Assembly (NCBI GenBank): GCA_050743075.1
Contig: JBOGDS010000002.1
Location: 1-64,000, forward strand
Source: JBOGDS01 sp050743075
GTDB taxonomy: Bacteria > Actinomycetota > Actinomycetes > Jiangellales > Jiangellaceae
DNA: 64,000 nucleotides
Direction of reading: 5' to 3'
Part shown: in pieces, positions 16,615 through 24,986 of the stretch
Layout of the letters: the number at the start of each line of letters is the position of its first letter
How positions within the stretch are numbered: the stretch's first letter is position 1
Notes under the pieces: generated by a model
The model's database searches: none
What the model was told of the DNA's origin: nothing
The model's input: only the letters and a program-made list of their open reading frames with translations
Made by a program: the position numbers and the translations under genes

Positions 16615-17724
16615 TTACGTGTCGTGAGCGCCTTGGTGGACGGCGGCGTAGATGCGGTCGCGCAGCGTGTTCAGCTCGGTGCCGGTGAGGGTGCGGTCCA
16701 TCGGACGCACGACGACCCGAAGCAGGACATTGTCCTGTCCGGGCCGCATGCCGAGCCGCCTGCGGGCGGCGGGCGGGACGTCGCGGTACATCGTCGTCGT
16801 CAGGATCCGAACCTCCTCGACCAGGTCGGCGTCCTCGCCGAGGGCGTCGCGAACCCGGTCGCCGACCGTCTCGTCGTCGGCCCCCGACTCGACCGCCACC
16901 GAGATGTCTCGCCGCGCCGGCGGCAGGGCCGACACGGCCCGGTACGGCGCGAGGTCGAGCATCTGCCTGGCAACCCGCAGGTCGTCGGATCGGAGCAGCC
17001 GGATGTCCGGGATGCCCTTGCGGAGCATGAGCATCCGGTCCAGCCCCATCCCGAGCGCGAGCCCGCTCCAGCGGCGCGGGTCCAAGCCTGCCCTGGCCAG
17101 AACGTGTGGTGCGGCGAGCCCGCATTCGGCCACCTCGACCGGCCGGCCGCCGTCGACGACGTCGACCTGACGGCCGCCGACCGTGTACGGGTGCTGCGAG
17201 GCTGCCCAACGCCACTGCCCGCCCGGTAGCAGCGACGCGACCAGCCGGTCGACCATGGCGGCGAGATCAGGCTCGTCCAGCGGTCGACCACCGGCGCGGA
17301 TCACCCAGAGGTCGAGCTGCTGTGGCGTGCCCGTGTGCAGCCGGTCGATCGCGTCGCGTCGGTAGCAGATGCCCGGTGCCGCGATGAGGACGTCGCCGGG
17401 AGGATCCGGCTCGGCGGCGAGTCGGAGCAGTGCCGGGGGGATGGCCGCGGAGGTCTGAGTGCGCAAGGCGCGGGTGTCGCTGACGTAACGCGTGTAGCGG
17501 GCGTCGCGCGCGACGGCGTCGGGAGCGTAGCCGAGGCGGTCGTAGTTGTCCTCCGCGGCGACGACCGGTCCGGTGCGGATCAAGCGCACGTCGCCAACCT
17601 GGGTGGCCGCGACGGCATCGACGACGAGGAGTTGCAACGCGTGTGATCCCTGCGACGGATCGGTGAGGTCCCGGGTCGACAGAGCGGACGCGAGAGCGTC
17701 CGGTGCACGAGTGGAGGCGGACAT
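16615..17724 (-). CDS. Stand-alone PheS-related ligase with fused FDX-ACB domain (SrmL type)
   Basis: This 369-residue protein combines the catalytic core of the phenylalanyl-tRNA synthetase alpha chain with the ferredoxin-fold anticodon-binding domain that normally ends the beta chain. Class II motifs show as LRTQTSAAIPP (PheS RTHTSP region), ICYRRDAIDRLHT (motif 2 region, PheS YRNDTIDATH) and LGMGLDRMLMLRKGIPDIR (motif 3). Residues 275-369 are FDX-ACB (LPPARRDISVAVES...). The N-terminal coiled coil of bacterial PheS and all PheT editing domains are missing. I recall this arrangement being annotated as a PheS-related mystery ligase; its substrate is unknown. Start ATG 17724 has GAAAGG eight bases upstream. 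A candidate leader peptide and alternative stems lie at 17755-17870. Confidence 0.82.
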   Translation of the reverse strand: MSASTRAPDALASALSTRDLTDPSQGSHALQLLVVDAVAATQVGDVRLIRTGPVVAAEDNYDRLGYAPDAVARDARYTRYVSDTRALRTQTSAAIPPALLRLAAEPDPPGDVLIAAPGICYRRDAIDRLHTGTPQQLDLWVIRAGGRPLDEPDLAAMVDRLVASLLPGGQWRWAASQHPYTVGGRQVDVVDGGRPVEVAECGLAAPHVLARAGLDPRRWSGLALGMGLDRMLMLRKGIPDIRLLRSDDLRVARQMLDLAPYRAVSALPPARRDISVAVESGADDETVGDRVRDALGEDADLVEEVRILTTTMYRDVPPAARRRLGMRPGQDNVLLRVVVRPMDRTLTGTELNTLRDRIYAAVHQGAHDT

Positions 17725-17754
17725 GACCGGTGCCTTTCGGGGGGTGGCGCTGAC

Positions 17755-17848
17755 GGGGGAAGGGCCCCCGGCCGGTCGTCCGTGCTGACGTGGGTGGAGG
17801 GTCAGGCGTGCAGGCCCTCCGGGCGGCGGACGTTCGCCGGCCGGGGGC
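17755..17848 (-). promoter_or_regulatory. Candidate attenuator: alternative RNA stems in the SrmL leader
   Basis: In the transcript, GCCCCCGGCCGG (17848-17837) is perfectly complementary to CCGGCCGGGGGC (17775-17764), a 12-bp long-range stem. The GGGGG of the second arm (17769-17765) can instead pair with CCCCC at 17759-17755, and its GACCGG (17780-17775) can pair with CCGGTC touching the srmL start codon. The first arm lies inside the leader reading frame, just after its Trp-Phe codons, so ribosome position could choose the fold. No U-run follows, so control would be translational or Rho-linked. In GC-rich DNA some pairing occurs by chance. Confidence 0.4.
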
Positions 17849-17870
17849 AGCCAAACCACTGACCTGTCAT
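17802..17870 (-). CDS. Candidate 22-residue leader peptide upstream of the SrmL-like gene
   Basis: ATG 17870 opens MTGQWFGCPRPANVRRPEGL and two more codons before TGA at 17804-17802. It starts four bases after the stop of the XdhC-like gene. TACCCT ends exactly six bases upstream of the ATG, the spacing of a -10 box for a leaderless transcript, so it could also be transcribed on its own. A Trp-Phe pair occurs early, and the next codons form one arm of the long-range stem described at 17755-17848. Actinobacterial amino-acid genes often use leaderless leader peptides. With a single Trp and Phe the signal is weaker than in classical attenuators. Confidence 0.4.
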   Translation of the reverse strand: MTGQWFGCPRPANVRRPEGLHA

Positions 17871-17874
17871 GCGT

Positions 17875-18423
17875 TCAGGGTAGCGCCGGTCCTGGCCGCT
17901 CGTCGAAGTCGAATCCGCCCGGCCGGCCGGCCCGGTCGGCCAGCAGCCCGGCCAAGGTCGCGACGGCGATCTCGGGCGGTGTCCGCGAGCCGATGTTCAG
18001 GCCGATCGGCCGGTGCACCCGGTCGATCTCGGTCTGCGGCACGCCGAGGTGCTGCAAGGCAGCCCCGTGTGGGCCGGGGTGGCGTGGCGATCCCATGATG
18101 CCGATCCAGCGGGCCGGATGGGCGAGCACGTCCTTCAACACGCCACCGAGCTCGCGACGGTTGTGGTCGGTGACGACGACGTCGGTGGCGGCGTCGATGC
18201 CGGCCGCGGCGACGTCGGTGGCCACCAGGTCTGCTGCCGGCGACGCATCCGCGCCGGCCGGCTCGAGCAGCACCGTCGTGTACCCGAGGTGGCGGCCGAA
18301 GTGGAGCAAGTGATCCGCGACCGCCGAGGCGAAGACGACAACGAGCCGTCGCGGTTCGGTGCCGTCGGCCGGCGCGTCACCGTGCGCGACCGCACAGGCC
18401 GGATCGTCGACGATGCTCCTCAC
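17875..18423 (-). CDS. XdhC-like Rossmann-domain protein
   Basis: A 182-residue protein matching the C-terminal NAD(P)-binding domain of XdhC/CoxI proteins, which help insert sulfurated molybdenum cofactor into xanthine dehydrogenase-type enzymes. Visible features are VVVFASAVADHLLHFGRHLGY (nucleotide-fold start), DVVVTDHNRREL and WIGIMGSPRH, then GLNIGSRTPPEIAVATLAGLL, the conserved XdhC end. The N-terminal XdhC domain is absent. I place the start at GTG 18423. A molybdopterin oxidoreductase occurs at 61324, but of the sulfite oxidase type, which does not need XdhC. The gene's stop is four bases before the leader peptide of the SrmL-like gene. Confidence 0.75.
   Translation of the reverse strand: MRSIVDDPACAVAHGDAPADGTEPRRLVVVFASAVADHLLHFGRHLGYTTVLLEPAGADASPAADLVATDVAAAGIDAATDVVVTDHNRRELGGVLKDVLAHPARWIGIMGSPRHPGPHGAALQHLGVPQTEIDRVHRPIGLNIGSRTPPEIAVATLAGLLADRAGRPGGFDFDERPGPALP
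17877..17882 (-). promoter_or_regulatory. -10 box TACCCT for a leaderless transcript (SrmL leader peptide)
   Basis: TANNNT with a six-base gap to the leader ATG at 17870. It lies over the last codons of the XdhC-like gene. Confidence 0.35.
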
Positions 18424-18501
18424 GCCGTCACCGTAACGTCTCCAGCACGAACCCCGGCTCGGGGTGGTCACGACCGTGGCGCGGGTGTGAGGCTCTATGA
18501 C

Positions 18502-19209
18502 ATGCCCCGCCGGTTGGCGTCGCCCGTGGTGGCGGCCTTGCTGGTGGCCGTCGCGCTGGGACTGCTCGCCGTGGTGACGGACCTCGCCGGTCCGATCGGG
18601 TTCAGGGACCCGGTCATCGGCATCGAGCTTCCGTTCGACGGAATCGGCGGGTCGGACAGCGACAGCGGTCGGGGGGAAGGCGGGGACACCGGGGCCCTCG
18701 AGGGTCTGCCCGCCGACTGGGTCGTGACATTCGCGTTCCTCGTGGCAAGCGTGCTGGCTGCGCTCGTCGTGCGGTCCGTCCTGCGCGCGCCGGTCGGGGA
18801 ACCGGCGGACGTCGCCGTCTACGACGACGAGCTACTCGTGGGTGAGCTTCGCGAGGCGGCCGACGAGGGCGCGGCGCGGCTTGCGGCCGCGGCACGTGGA
18901 CAGGCCGGCGACGCCGTGGTGGCGTGCTGGATGGCGCTGGAGGATGCGGCGAGTGCCTGTGGCACCCCGCGGGGTGCCGCTCAGACCCCGACGGAGTTCA
19001 CGGTGGACCTGCTCGCCCGGTACGACGCGGACGCCGATGCGGTGAACGGGCTGCTCCGCCTGTACCAGCAGGCGCGGTTCGGGTTGGCGCCCGTGGCGGA
19101 CTCCGCGGCCCGCGAGGCGAGAGCGGCGCTGCAGAGGATCGCAGCGACGCTGACCGCAGCCAGGCCAGCGGCGGTCGTCGCCTCGCTGTCGTCAGGAGCC
19201 GGGCAGTGA
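18502..19209 (+). CDS. DUF4129 membrane protein of a MoxR operon
   Basis: A 235-residue protein with two membrane helices (about 9-31 and 71-93) separated by a short acidic, Gly-rich extracytoplasmic loop, and a cytoplasmic C-terminal DUF4129 domain (about 115-225) containing CWMALEDAASACGTPR and TPTEFTVDLLARY. DUF4129 is usually found as the tail of transglutaminase-like membrane proteins or as a separate gene in MoxR-DUF58 operons, where it may sense or bind a partner. The start is ATG 18502, or possibly GTG 18487. It is the first gene of a tight five-gene unit; its stop overlaps the next start by four bases (GTGA). Confidence 0.8.
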   Translation: MPRRLASPVVAALLVAVALGLLAVVTDLAGPIGFRDPVIGIELPFDGIGGSDSDSGRGEGGDTGALEGLPADWVVTFAFLVASVLAALVVRSVLRAPVGEPADVAVYDDELLVGELREAADEGAARLAAAARGQAGDAVVACWMALEDAASACGTPRGAAQTPTEFTVDLLARYDADADAVNGLLRLYQQARFGLAPVADSAAREARAALQRIAATLTAARPAAVVASLSSGAGQ

Positions 19210-19730
19210 GCCGGAGAGTGCCACGCGTGGTGTGGCCGCCGGTTGCGGGTGGCGCGGCGGCGACGGTCGGGTGGCTGGCCGGGGTGCGGCCGGAGAGCCT
19301 GCCGGTCGTGGGGGTTGCCGTCGCCGGCCTTGTCGCGGCCGCCGTGTGGTGGGGCCGACCCGAGCCGTGGGCGTGGCCCGACCCGGTGGGTTGGCGTGCA
19401 GTGTCCGGCGGCTGGTACCAGGTGCGCCGCCTCACCACGACCATCGAGCAGGCGGGGGAGGACCCGTCCCGGTTCGACGTCATGCTGCGGCCGCGCCTGC
19501 AAGAGCTTGCCCATGCCCGCCTGACGGATCTCGGCGTCGGCTGGGGGGAACAGGGTGCGCGGGACCGCCTCGGCGCCGACCTGCACGACGTGCTCGACGC
19601 GCCCGGCCACTGGCCGCCGGCCCGCGGCGGCCTGCCTCGCTCTCCTGCCGGTCTGGTGACGCTGGTGCTCGACCGGCTCGGACAAGGGACGGAACCCGGC
19701 CATGGAGAGGGCGCCGATGAGCGGACCTGA
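19206..19730 (+). CDS. Small membrane protein of the MoxR-DUF58 operon
   Basis: A 174-residue protein starting at GTG 19206 within a GTGA overlap. Residues 7-50 form two adjacent hydrophobic segments (VWPPVAGGAAATVGWLAG and VVGVAVAGLVAAAVWW). The rest is a soluble, Trp/Arg-rich domain containing GWYQVRRLTTTIEQAGEDPS and LGADLHDVLDA. Homologues in other actinobacteria occupy the same operon position, but I know of no assigned function. Its last 14 bases overlap the start of the MoxR gene. Confidence 0.75.
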   Translation: MSRRVPRVVWPPVAGGAAATVGWLAGVRPESLPVVGVAVAGLVAAAVWWGRPEPWAWPDPVGWRAVSGGWYQVRRLTTTIEQAGEDPSRFDVMLRPRLQELAHARLTDLGVGWGEQGARDRLGADLHDVLDAPGHWPPARGGLPRSPAGLVTLVLDRLGQGTEPGHGEGADERT

Positions 19731-20724
19731 CCTGACGACGACCCGCCCGGCACCTCCCGTCAGCGCCATCGCCGAGGCAGGTCATGCCGTGCTCGACGGA
19801 GTGGGCCAGGTCCTGGTGGGCCAGCGCGAGCCGCTGCGCCTGGCGCTGGCCGCGGTTCTGGCCGGCGGCCACGTCCTGCTGGAGGACGTTCCCGGGCTGG
19901 GAAAGACGTTGGCCGCGCGCAGCCTGGCGGCGGCCGTTGGCCTGGATTTCCGCCGGCTCCAGTGCACTCCGGATCTCCTTCCGGCCGACGTCACGGGTTC
20001 GTACGTCTACGATCAGGGGCGCGCCGACTTCGTCTTCCATCCCGGCCCGATCTTCACCGGCCTGTTGTTGGCCGACGAGATCAACCGGACGCCGCCGAAG
20101 ACCCAGTCCGCTCTGCTGGAGGCGATGCAGGAACGCCAGGTCACCGTGGAGGGCCACACCCGGGCGCTGGCGGCACCGTTTCACGTGCTCGCAACGTCGA
20201 ACCCGATCGAGTACGAGGGCACGTATCCGCTGCCCGAGGCCCAGCTCGACCGTTTTCTGCTGCGGCTGCGGTTCGGCTACCCCGACCGCGACGAGGAGAC
20301 GACGGTCCTGCGGCGCCGGATCGCCCGTCGGCGGGAGGAGGCCGAACTGGCGGCTGTGGTCTCGGCGGACCGGCTGGCCGAGCTGCAGTCCGGAGTCGAA
20401 GCGGTCGACGCAGATGACGACGTGATGGCGTACTGCGTCGACCTGGCGGCGTCGACCCGGGGGCACCGCCTGGTGGAGGTGGGCGCGTCGCCGCGCGGTT
20501 CGCTCGCGCTGGTGCTGGTGGCCAGGGCGCTGGCCGTACTCGACGGTCGCAGCTACGTGCTGCCCGAGGACGTCAAGTCCTGCGCCCCGGCGGCGCTGGC
20601 GCACCGGCTGACCCTCCGGCCGGAGGCGTGGGCCCGTGGTGTCAGCGGCGTCGAGGTGGTCACCGAACTGCTCGATGCGGTGCCGACGCCGTCGACGGCC
20701 AGGGCGTCGAGACCGGTCAGGTGA
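19717..20724 (+). CDS. MoxR-family AAA+ ATPase
   Basis: A 335-residue cytoplasmic ATPase with chaperone-like function. The P-loop is in LEDVPGLGKTLAARSL (about 53-68), Walker B in LLADEINRTPPKTQ (about 115-128), sensor 1 in VLATSNPIEYEGTYPLPEAQLDRF, and the C-terminal lid follows. MoxR proteins are thought to activate or assemble von Willebrand-type partners encoded next to them, here the DUF58 protein, with which this gene shares a GTGA overlap. I chose ATG 19717, preceded by GGAGAGG, over the in-frame ATG 19702. The complex would act at the inner face of the membrane, possibly in envelope maintenance. Confidence 0.93.
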   Translation: MSGPDLTTTRPAPPVSAIAEAGHAVLDGVGQVLVGQREPLRLALAAVLAGGHVLLEDVPGLGKTLAARSLAAAVGLDFRRLQCTPDLLPADVTGSYVYDQGRADFVFHPGPIFTGLLLADEINRTPPKTQSALLEAMQERQVTVEGHTRALAAPFHVLATSNPIEYEGTYPLPEAQLDRFLLRLRFGYPDRDEETTVLRRRIARRREEAELAAVVSADRLAELQSGVEAVDADDDVMAYCVDLAASTRGHRLVEVGASPRGSLALVLVARALAVLDGRSYVLPEDVKSCAPAALAHRLTLRPEAWARGVSGVEVVTELLDAVPTPSTARASRPVR

Positions 20725-22037
20725 CCCCGTTGGCCGGCTTCGAGAACGCGGAGGACCGGGTCCGGTGGGGGACGACGTGGGCGCTGCGGCGTGCGGTCAT
20801 GCTCCTGGCGTTCCTGCTCGGCGGCGCTGTCCTTGCCGGCAGCACCGAGCTGGTGGTGCTGGCGTTGCCGCTGGCTATCGGCACGGCGCTGGCCTGGATT
20901 ACGAGCCAGCCGTCGGCCCGGCGCTCGAGCCGTCCGGCGGCAACCGTGCTCGCGCCGGTCGTGACGGACCAGGGAACGACCATCCCGATCCGCGTGGAGT
21001 TGCGCGGCGTCGACGCCGCCCAGGCCGTTGCGGTGCGGGTGCCCGACGCGGAACGCGGTCCGCACGGTCGTACTGTCGTCGTCGCGGCCGGCGCTGCACG
21101 TGACGTCGCGGTGTCGGTGCCCGTGCCCGGCTGGGGCACGATCGTGCTGGCGCGGCCCGACCTGCAGGCGTACGGCCCGGACGGCCTGTTCTCGTTCGGA
21201 CCGGTGGTCGGGCCCAGGGCACGCTGCCGGGTGCTTCCAACCATGGCGGCGATCCCGGTGGGGCCGCTGCCCCCGCGCGCGATCAGCATGGTGGGTTCCC
21301 ACCACACCCGGCGGCCGGGGGAGGGCTCCGAGCTGATCGACGTGCGCGAGTTCCGCCCCGGTGACCGGCTTCGGCGCATCGACTGGCGGGTCAGCGCCCG
21401 GCGCGGAACGCTCCACGTCCGGCGCACCGCGGTCGACGCCGATGCCGACATCGTGCTCTGCCTCGACACCCGGATGAACCTGGGCGTCGACGTCGAGACG
21501 TGGCCGGACGGCGACGGTGACCACGAGGGTCCTCAACGCAGCCTGGACCAGGCCGTCGGCGCCGTCGTGTCGCTGGCCGGCGCCTACCTGTGGCTGGGTG
21601 ACCGGGTGGGCGTGGTGAACCTGTCGGATCCTCGCCGCGGGGTGGCGCCGGGCGCAGGACGCCGCCAGCTGACCCGCATCCGGTGGCAGCTCGCCGACCT
21701 CGTGACCGACTCGCAGGCGCGCCGGGTCCTGTTGCGGACGGGGGCCGTGCCGTCGGGTGCGGTCGTCATCGTGCTGTCGACATTCATGGACGCGCCGATC
21801 GTCGAACTGGTGTCGTCGCTGTATCACCGCGGCGGTGACGTGCTGGCCGTGGACGTGCTGCCCGGCCCCCTGCGCCGGACCGGCAACGCGGCGGCCCGGG
21901 CAGCGGGGCTGGTGATGGCCGAGCGGCGACAGCGTCTCGCCGATCTGCAGCGTCGTGGGGTGCTCGTCACGCGCTGGGACCCTGCGCTGGTCGCGGTGCT
22001 CCTCCGCCGGCGGCAGCAAGGGCGGAGAGCGTCGTGA
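20721..22037 (+). CDS. DUF58 membrane protein with vWA-like domain
   Basis: A 438-residue protein starting at GTG 20721, overlapping the MoxR stop by four bases. Two hydrophobic helices (about 25-60) precede an extracytoplasmic or beta-rich region. The DUF58 signature GSELIDVREFRPGDRLRRID followed by WRVSARRGTLHVRR (about 205-235) is complete, and a von Willebrand A-like fold begins at DADIVLCLDTRMNLG. Such proteins are the usual clients of MoxR ATPases. The gene is followed by another GTGA overlap. Function is inferred from operon type only. Confidence 0.88.
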   Translation: MTPLAGFENAEDRVRWGTTWALRRAVMLLAFLLGGAVLAGSTELVVLALPLAIGTALAWITSQPSARRSSRPAATVLAPVVTDQGTTIPIRVELRGVDAAQAVAVRVPDAERGPHGRTVVVAAGAARDVAVSVPVPGWGTIVLARPDLQAYGPDGLFSFGPVVGPRARCRVLPTMAAIPVGPLPPRAISMVGSHHTRRPGEGSELIDVREFRPGDRLRRIDWRVSARRGTLHVRRTAVDADADIVLCLDTRMNLGVDVETWPDGDGDHEGPQRSLDQAVGAVVSLAGAYLWLGDRVGVVNLSDPRRGVAPGAGRRQLTRIRWQLADLVTDSQARRVLLRTGAVPSGAVVIVLSTFMDAPIVELVSSLYHRGGDVLAVDVLPGPLRRTGNAAARAAGLVMAERRQRLADLQRRGVLVTRWDPALVAVLLRRRQQGRRAS

Positions 22038-22447
22038 CCGCCGAGGTGAGCGGCCTGGGGCTGCGGGCTCTGCTGGGCGCCGTCGCGTTCGCGGTGCTGG
22101 CGGTGGGTGGCCTAGGGACCGGGGTCGACGTCTCCGGGTCGCCTCTGATGCTGGTGGGGCTGTTGCTGGCCATCGCGGCGTGCCTATACCCGGATACCGG
22201 CGTGGTGTTCCTGTACTGCGTCGTCGCGGTGCTCCTCGTCGTCCTGAGTGACGTCGAGGTCGGGCTGCGGCTCGCGCTGGCAGCAGCACTGCTGCACGCG
22301 GTGCACGTGCTCGCCGGGCTGGCGGCCGCTGTCCCCGTCCGGGCCCGCGTGGAGGTCGAGGCGCTCGCTCCGTCGTGGCGGCGGTGGGTGCTGGCACAGG
22401 TCGCGGCCCTACCGGTCGTGCTCGTCATCGCCGTCGTCACCGGCTGA
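22034..22447 (+). CDS. Small integral membrane protein closing the MoxR operon
   Basis: A 137-residue, almost wholly hydrophobic protein with four or five membrane segments (roughly 10-30, 38-56, 58-74, 78-98, 112-135). It starts at GTG 22034 in a GTGA overlap with the DUF58 gene. No catalytic motif is evident. It probably forms part of the membrane complex of the operon. Its 3' end overlaps by 39 bp the 3' end of the sugar kinase gene on the other strand. Confidence 0.75.
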   Translation: MTAEVSGLGLRALLGAVAFAVLAVGGLGTGVDVSGSPLMLVGLLLAIAACLYPDTGVVFLYCVVAVLLVVLSDVEVGLRLALAAALLHAVHVLAGLAAAVPVRARVEVEALAPSWRRWVLAQVAALPVVLVIAVVTG

Positions 22448-23395
22448 GCCGGACGCGGCGAGCTCGACCGCGGTCGGTGGGTCGGCACCGCGGCGGCCGC
22501 AGGTGATGGCCGCTGCCGCGACAGCGCGCTCGATGACCGCGCGCAGGACACCCTCGTCGCACCGGCACAGCCGCTCGCGCGCTCCGTCGCCCAGCAGGCC
22601 ACGCTCCCCCAGGGTCACGATGAGGCCTGCGGTGAACGCGTCGCCGGCGCCGACGGTGTCGACCACGTCGACCCGGCGTGCGGGCACGTCGACCCGCGCG
22701 CCACCACCGGTCAACGCCAGCGCTCCGTTCGCGCCGCGCGTGACGACGACGAGTGCTGGGCCGCGTGCGAGCCAGTCCTGCGCGACCCGCTCGACGCTCT
22801 CGCCGTCGGCAACGAACGTCAGGTCGTCCTCGCTTGCCTTCACGACGTCGGCGGATCGAATCTGCCCCTCGAGGCGTGCCCGGGCGTCGCGCGCCGTCTC
22901 GAGCCCAGGCCGCAGGTTGGGGTCGAGCACCACGGCGACGGCTCCTCGTCGGTGCTCGCGGCGCATCAAGGCGGTGAGAGCGGCCGACCCTGGCCCGATC
23001 GCCAGCGCGAGGGATCCGGTGCACAGGGCGACCGTGTCGGCCGGCAGAGGGGTGGGCAGCTCCTCGTCGGTCCAGCCCCAGTCGGCGGTGCCGTCGACGT
23101 AGAAGTCGTAGGTGGCCTGGCCGACGTCGTCGAGCGACACGACGGCGAGCGACGCCGGAGCGGCCGTCACCACCGCGTATGCGAGCCCGACGCCGTTCGC
23201 GCCGAGGTGCTCGCGGATCAGCCGTCCGAAGTATCCGGTGCCGTGGCGGGCGAGGAACTCGGTCGGCGTACCCAGCCGGGCGAGCCCGACCGCCACGTTG
23301 GCCGGCGAGCCGCCTGGAACGGCGCGGAACAGTCCGTCCTCGCCGGCCACCAGGTCGACCAGCGCCTCTCCGGCGACGACGATCACAGACGACAC
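22409..23395 (-). CDS. PfkB-family carbohydrate kinase (fructokinase-like)
   Basis: A 328-residue ribokinase-fold kinase that should phosphorylate a free sugar or sugar derivative with ATP. The N-terminal signature VPGGSPANVAVGLARLG and the C-terminal PfkB motif DTVGAGDAFTAGLIVTLGE are both complete; the Asp in GAGD is the catalytic base. Sequence style is closest to fructokinases, but substrate cannot be read from the sequence. I place the start at GTG 23395 (VSSVIVVAGEALVDL), with GTG 23386 as alternative; no good ribosome-binding site is present. The gene stands alone, without a transporter, and its 3' end overlaps the MoxR operon. Confidence 0.88.
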   Translation of the reverse strand: MSSVIVVAGEALVDLVAGEDGLFRAVPGGSPANVAVGLARLGTPTEFLARHGTGYFGRLIREHLGANGVGLAYAVVTAAPASLAVVSLDDVGQATYDFYVDGTADWGWTDEELPTPLPADTVALCTGSLALAIGPGSAALTALMRREHRRGAVAVVLDPNLRPGLETARDARARLEGQIRSADVVKASEDDLTFVADGESVERVAQDWLARGPALVVVTRGANGALALTGGGARVDVPARRVDVVDTVGAGDAFTAGLIVTLGERGLLGDGARERLCRCDEGVLRAVIERAVAAAAITCGRRGADPPTAVELAASGSAGDDGDDEHDR

Positions 23396-23472
23396 GCTAG
23401 ACGCGGCGTACCACGCGGCGGCGGGGAGTGGCACGATCACTCACGACTGCCTGACCGAAGGAGCCGCCCACC

Positions 23473-24906
<1,434 letters not shown>

Positions 24907-24973
24907 CCGCCGAGTCGGAGCCGTCGGCGCCGACAGCATGGCCGGCGACGCGATCGTCGACGGAGCGCCCGCA

Positions 24974-24979
24974 TAGGGT
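24974..24979 (+). promoter_or_regulatory. -10 box TAGGGT for a leaderless tricorn transcript
   Basis: TANNNT ending seven bases before ATG 24987; there is no other convincing ribosome-binding site. Confidence 0.5.
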
Positions 24980-24986
24980 CGAGGGC

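Noticed and set aside
16615..17724. Reading this gene as the ordinary pheS
   Set aside because: It lacks the PheS N-terminal coiled coil, no pheT follows, and it carries the FDX-ACB domain that belongs to PheT.
17875..18423. Linking the XdhC-like gene functionally to the molybdopterin enzyme at 61324
   Set aside because: XdhC serves xanthine dehydrogenase-type enzymes. The enzyme at 61324 is sulfite oxidase-like and 43 kb away.
20553..22397. A 614-codon open frame opposite the DUF58 gene
   Set aside because: Low-complexity Arg/Pro/Thr sequence on the strand opposite a motif-complete gene in a tight operon.
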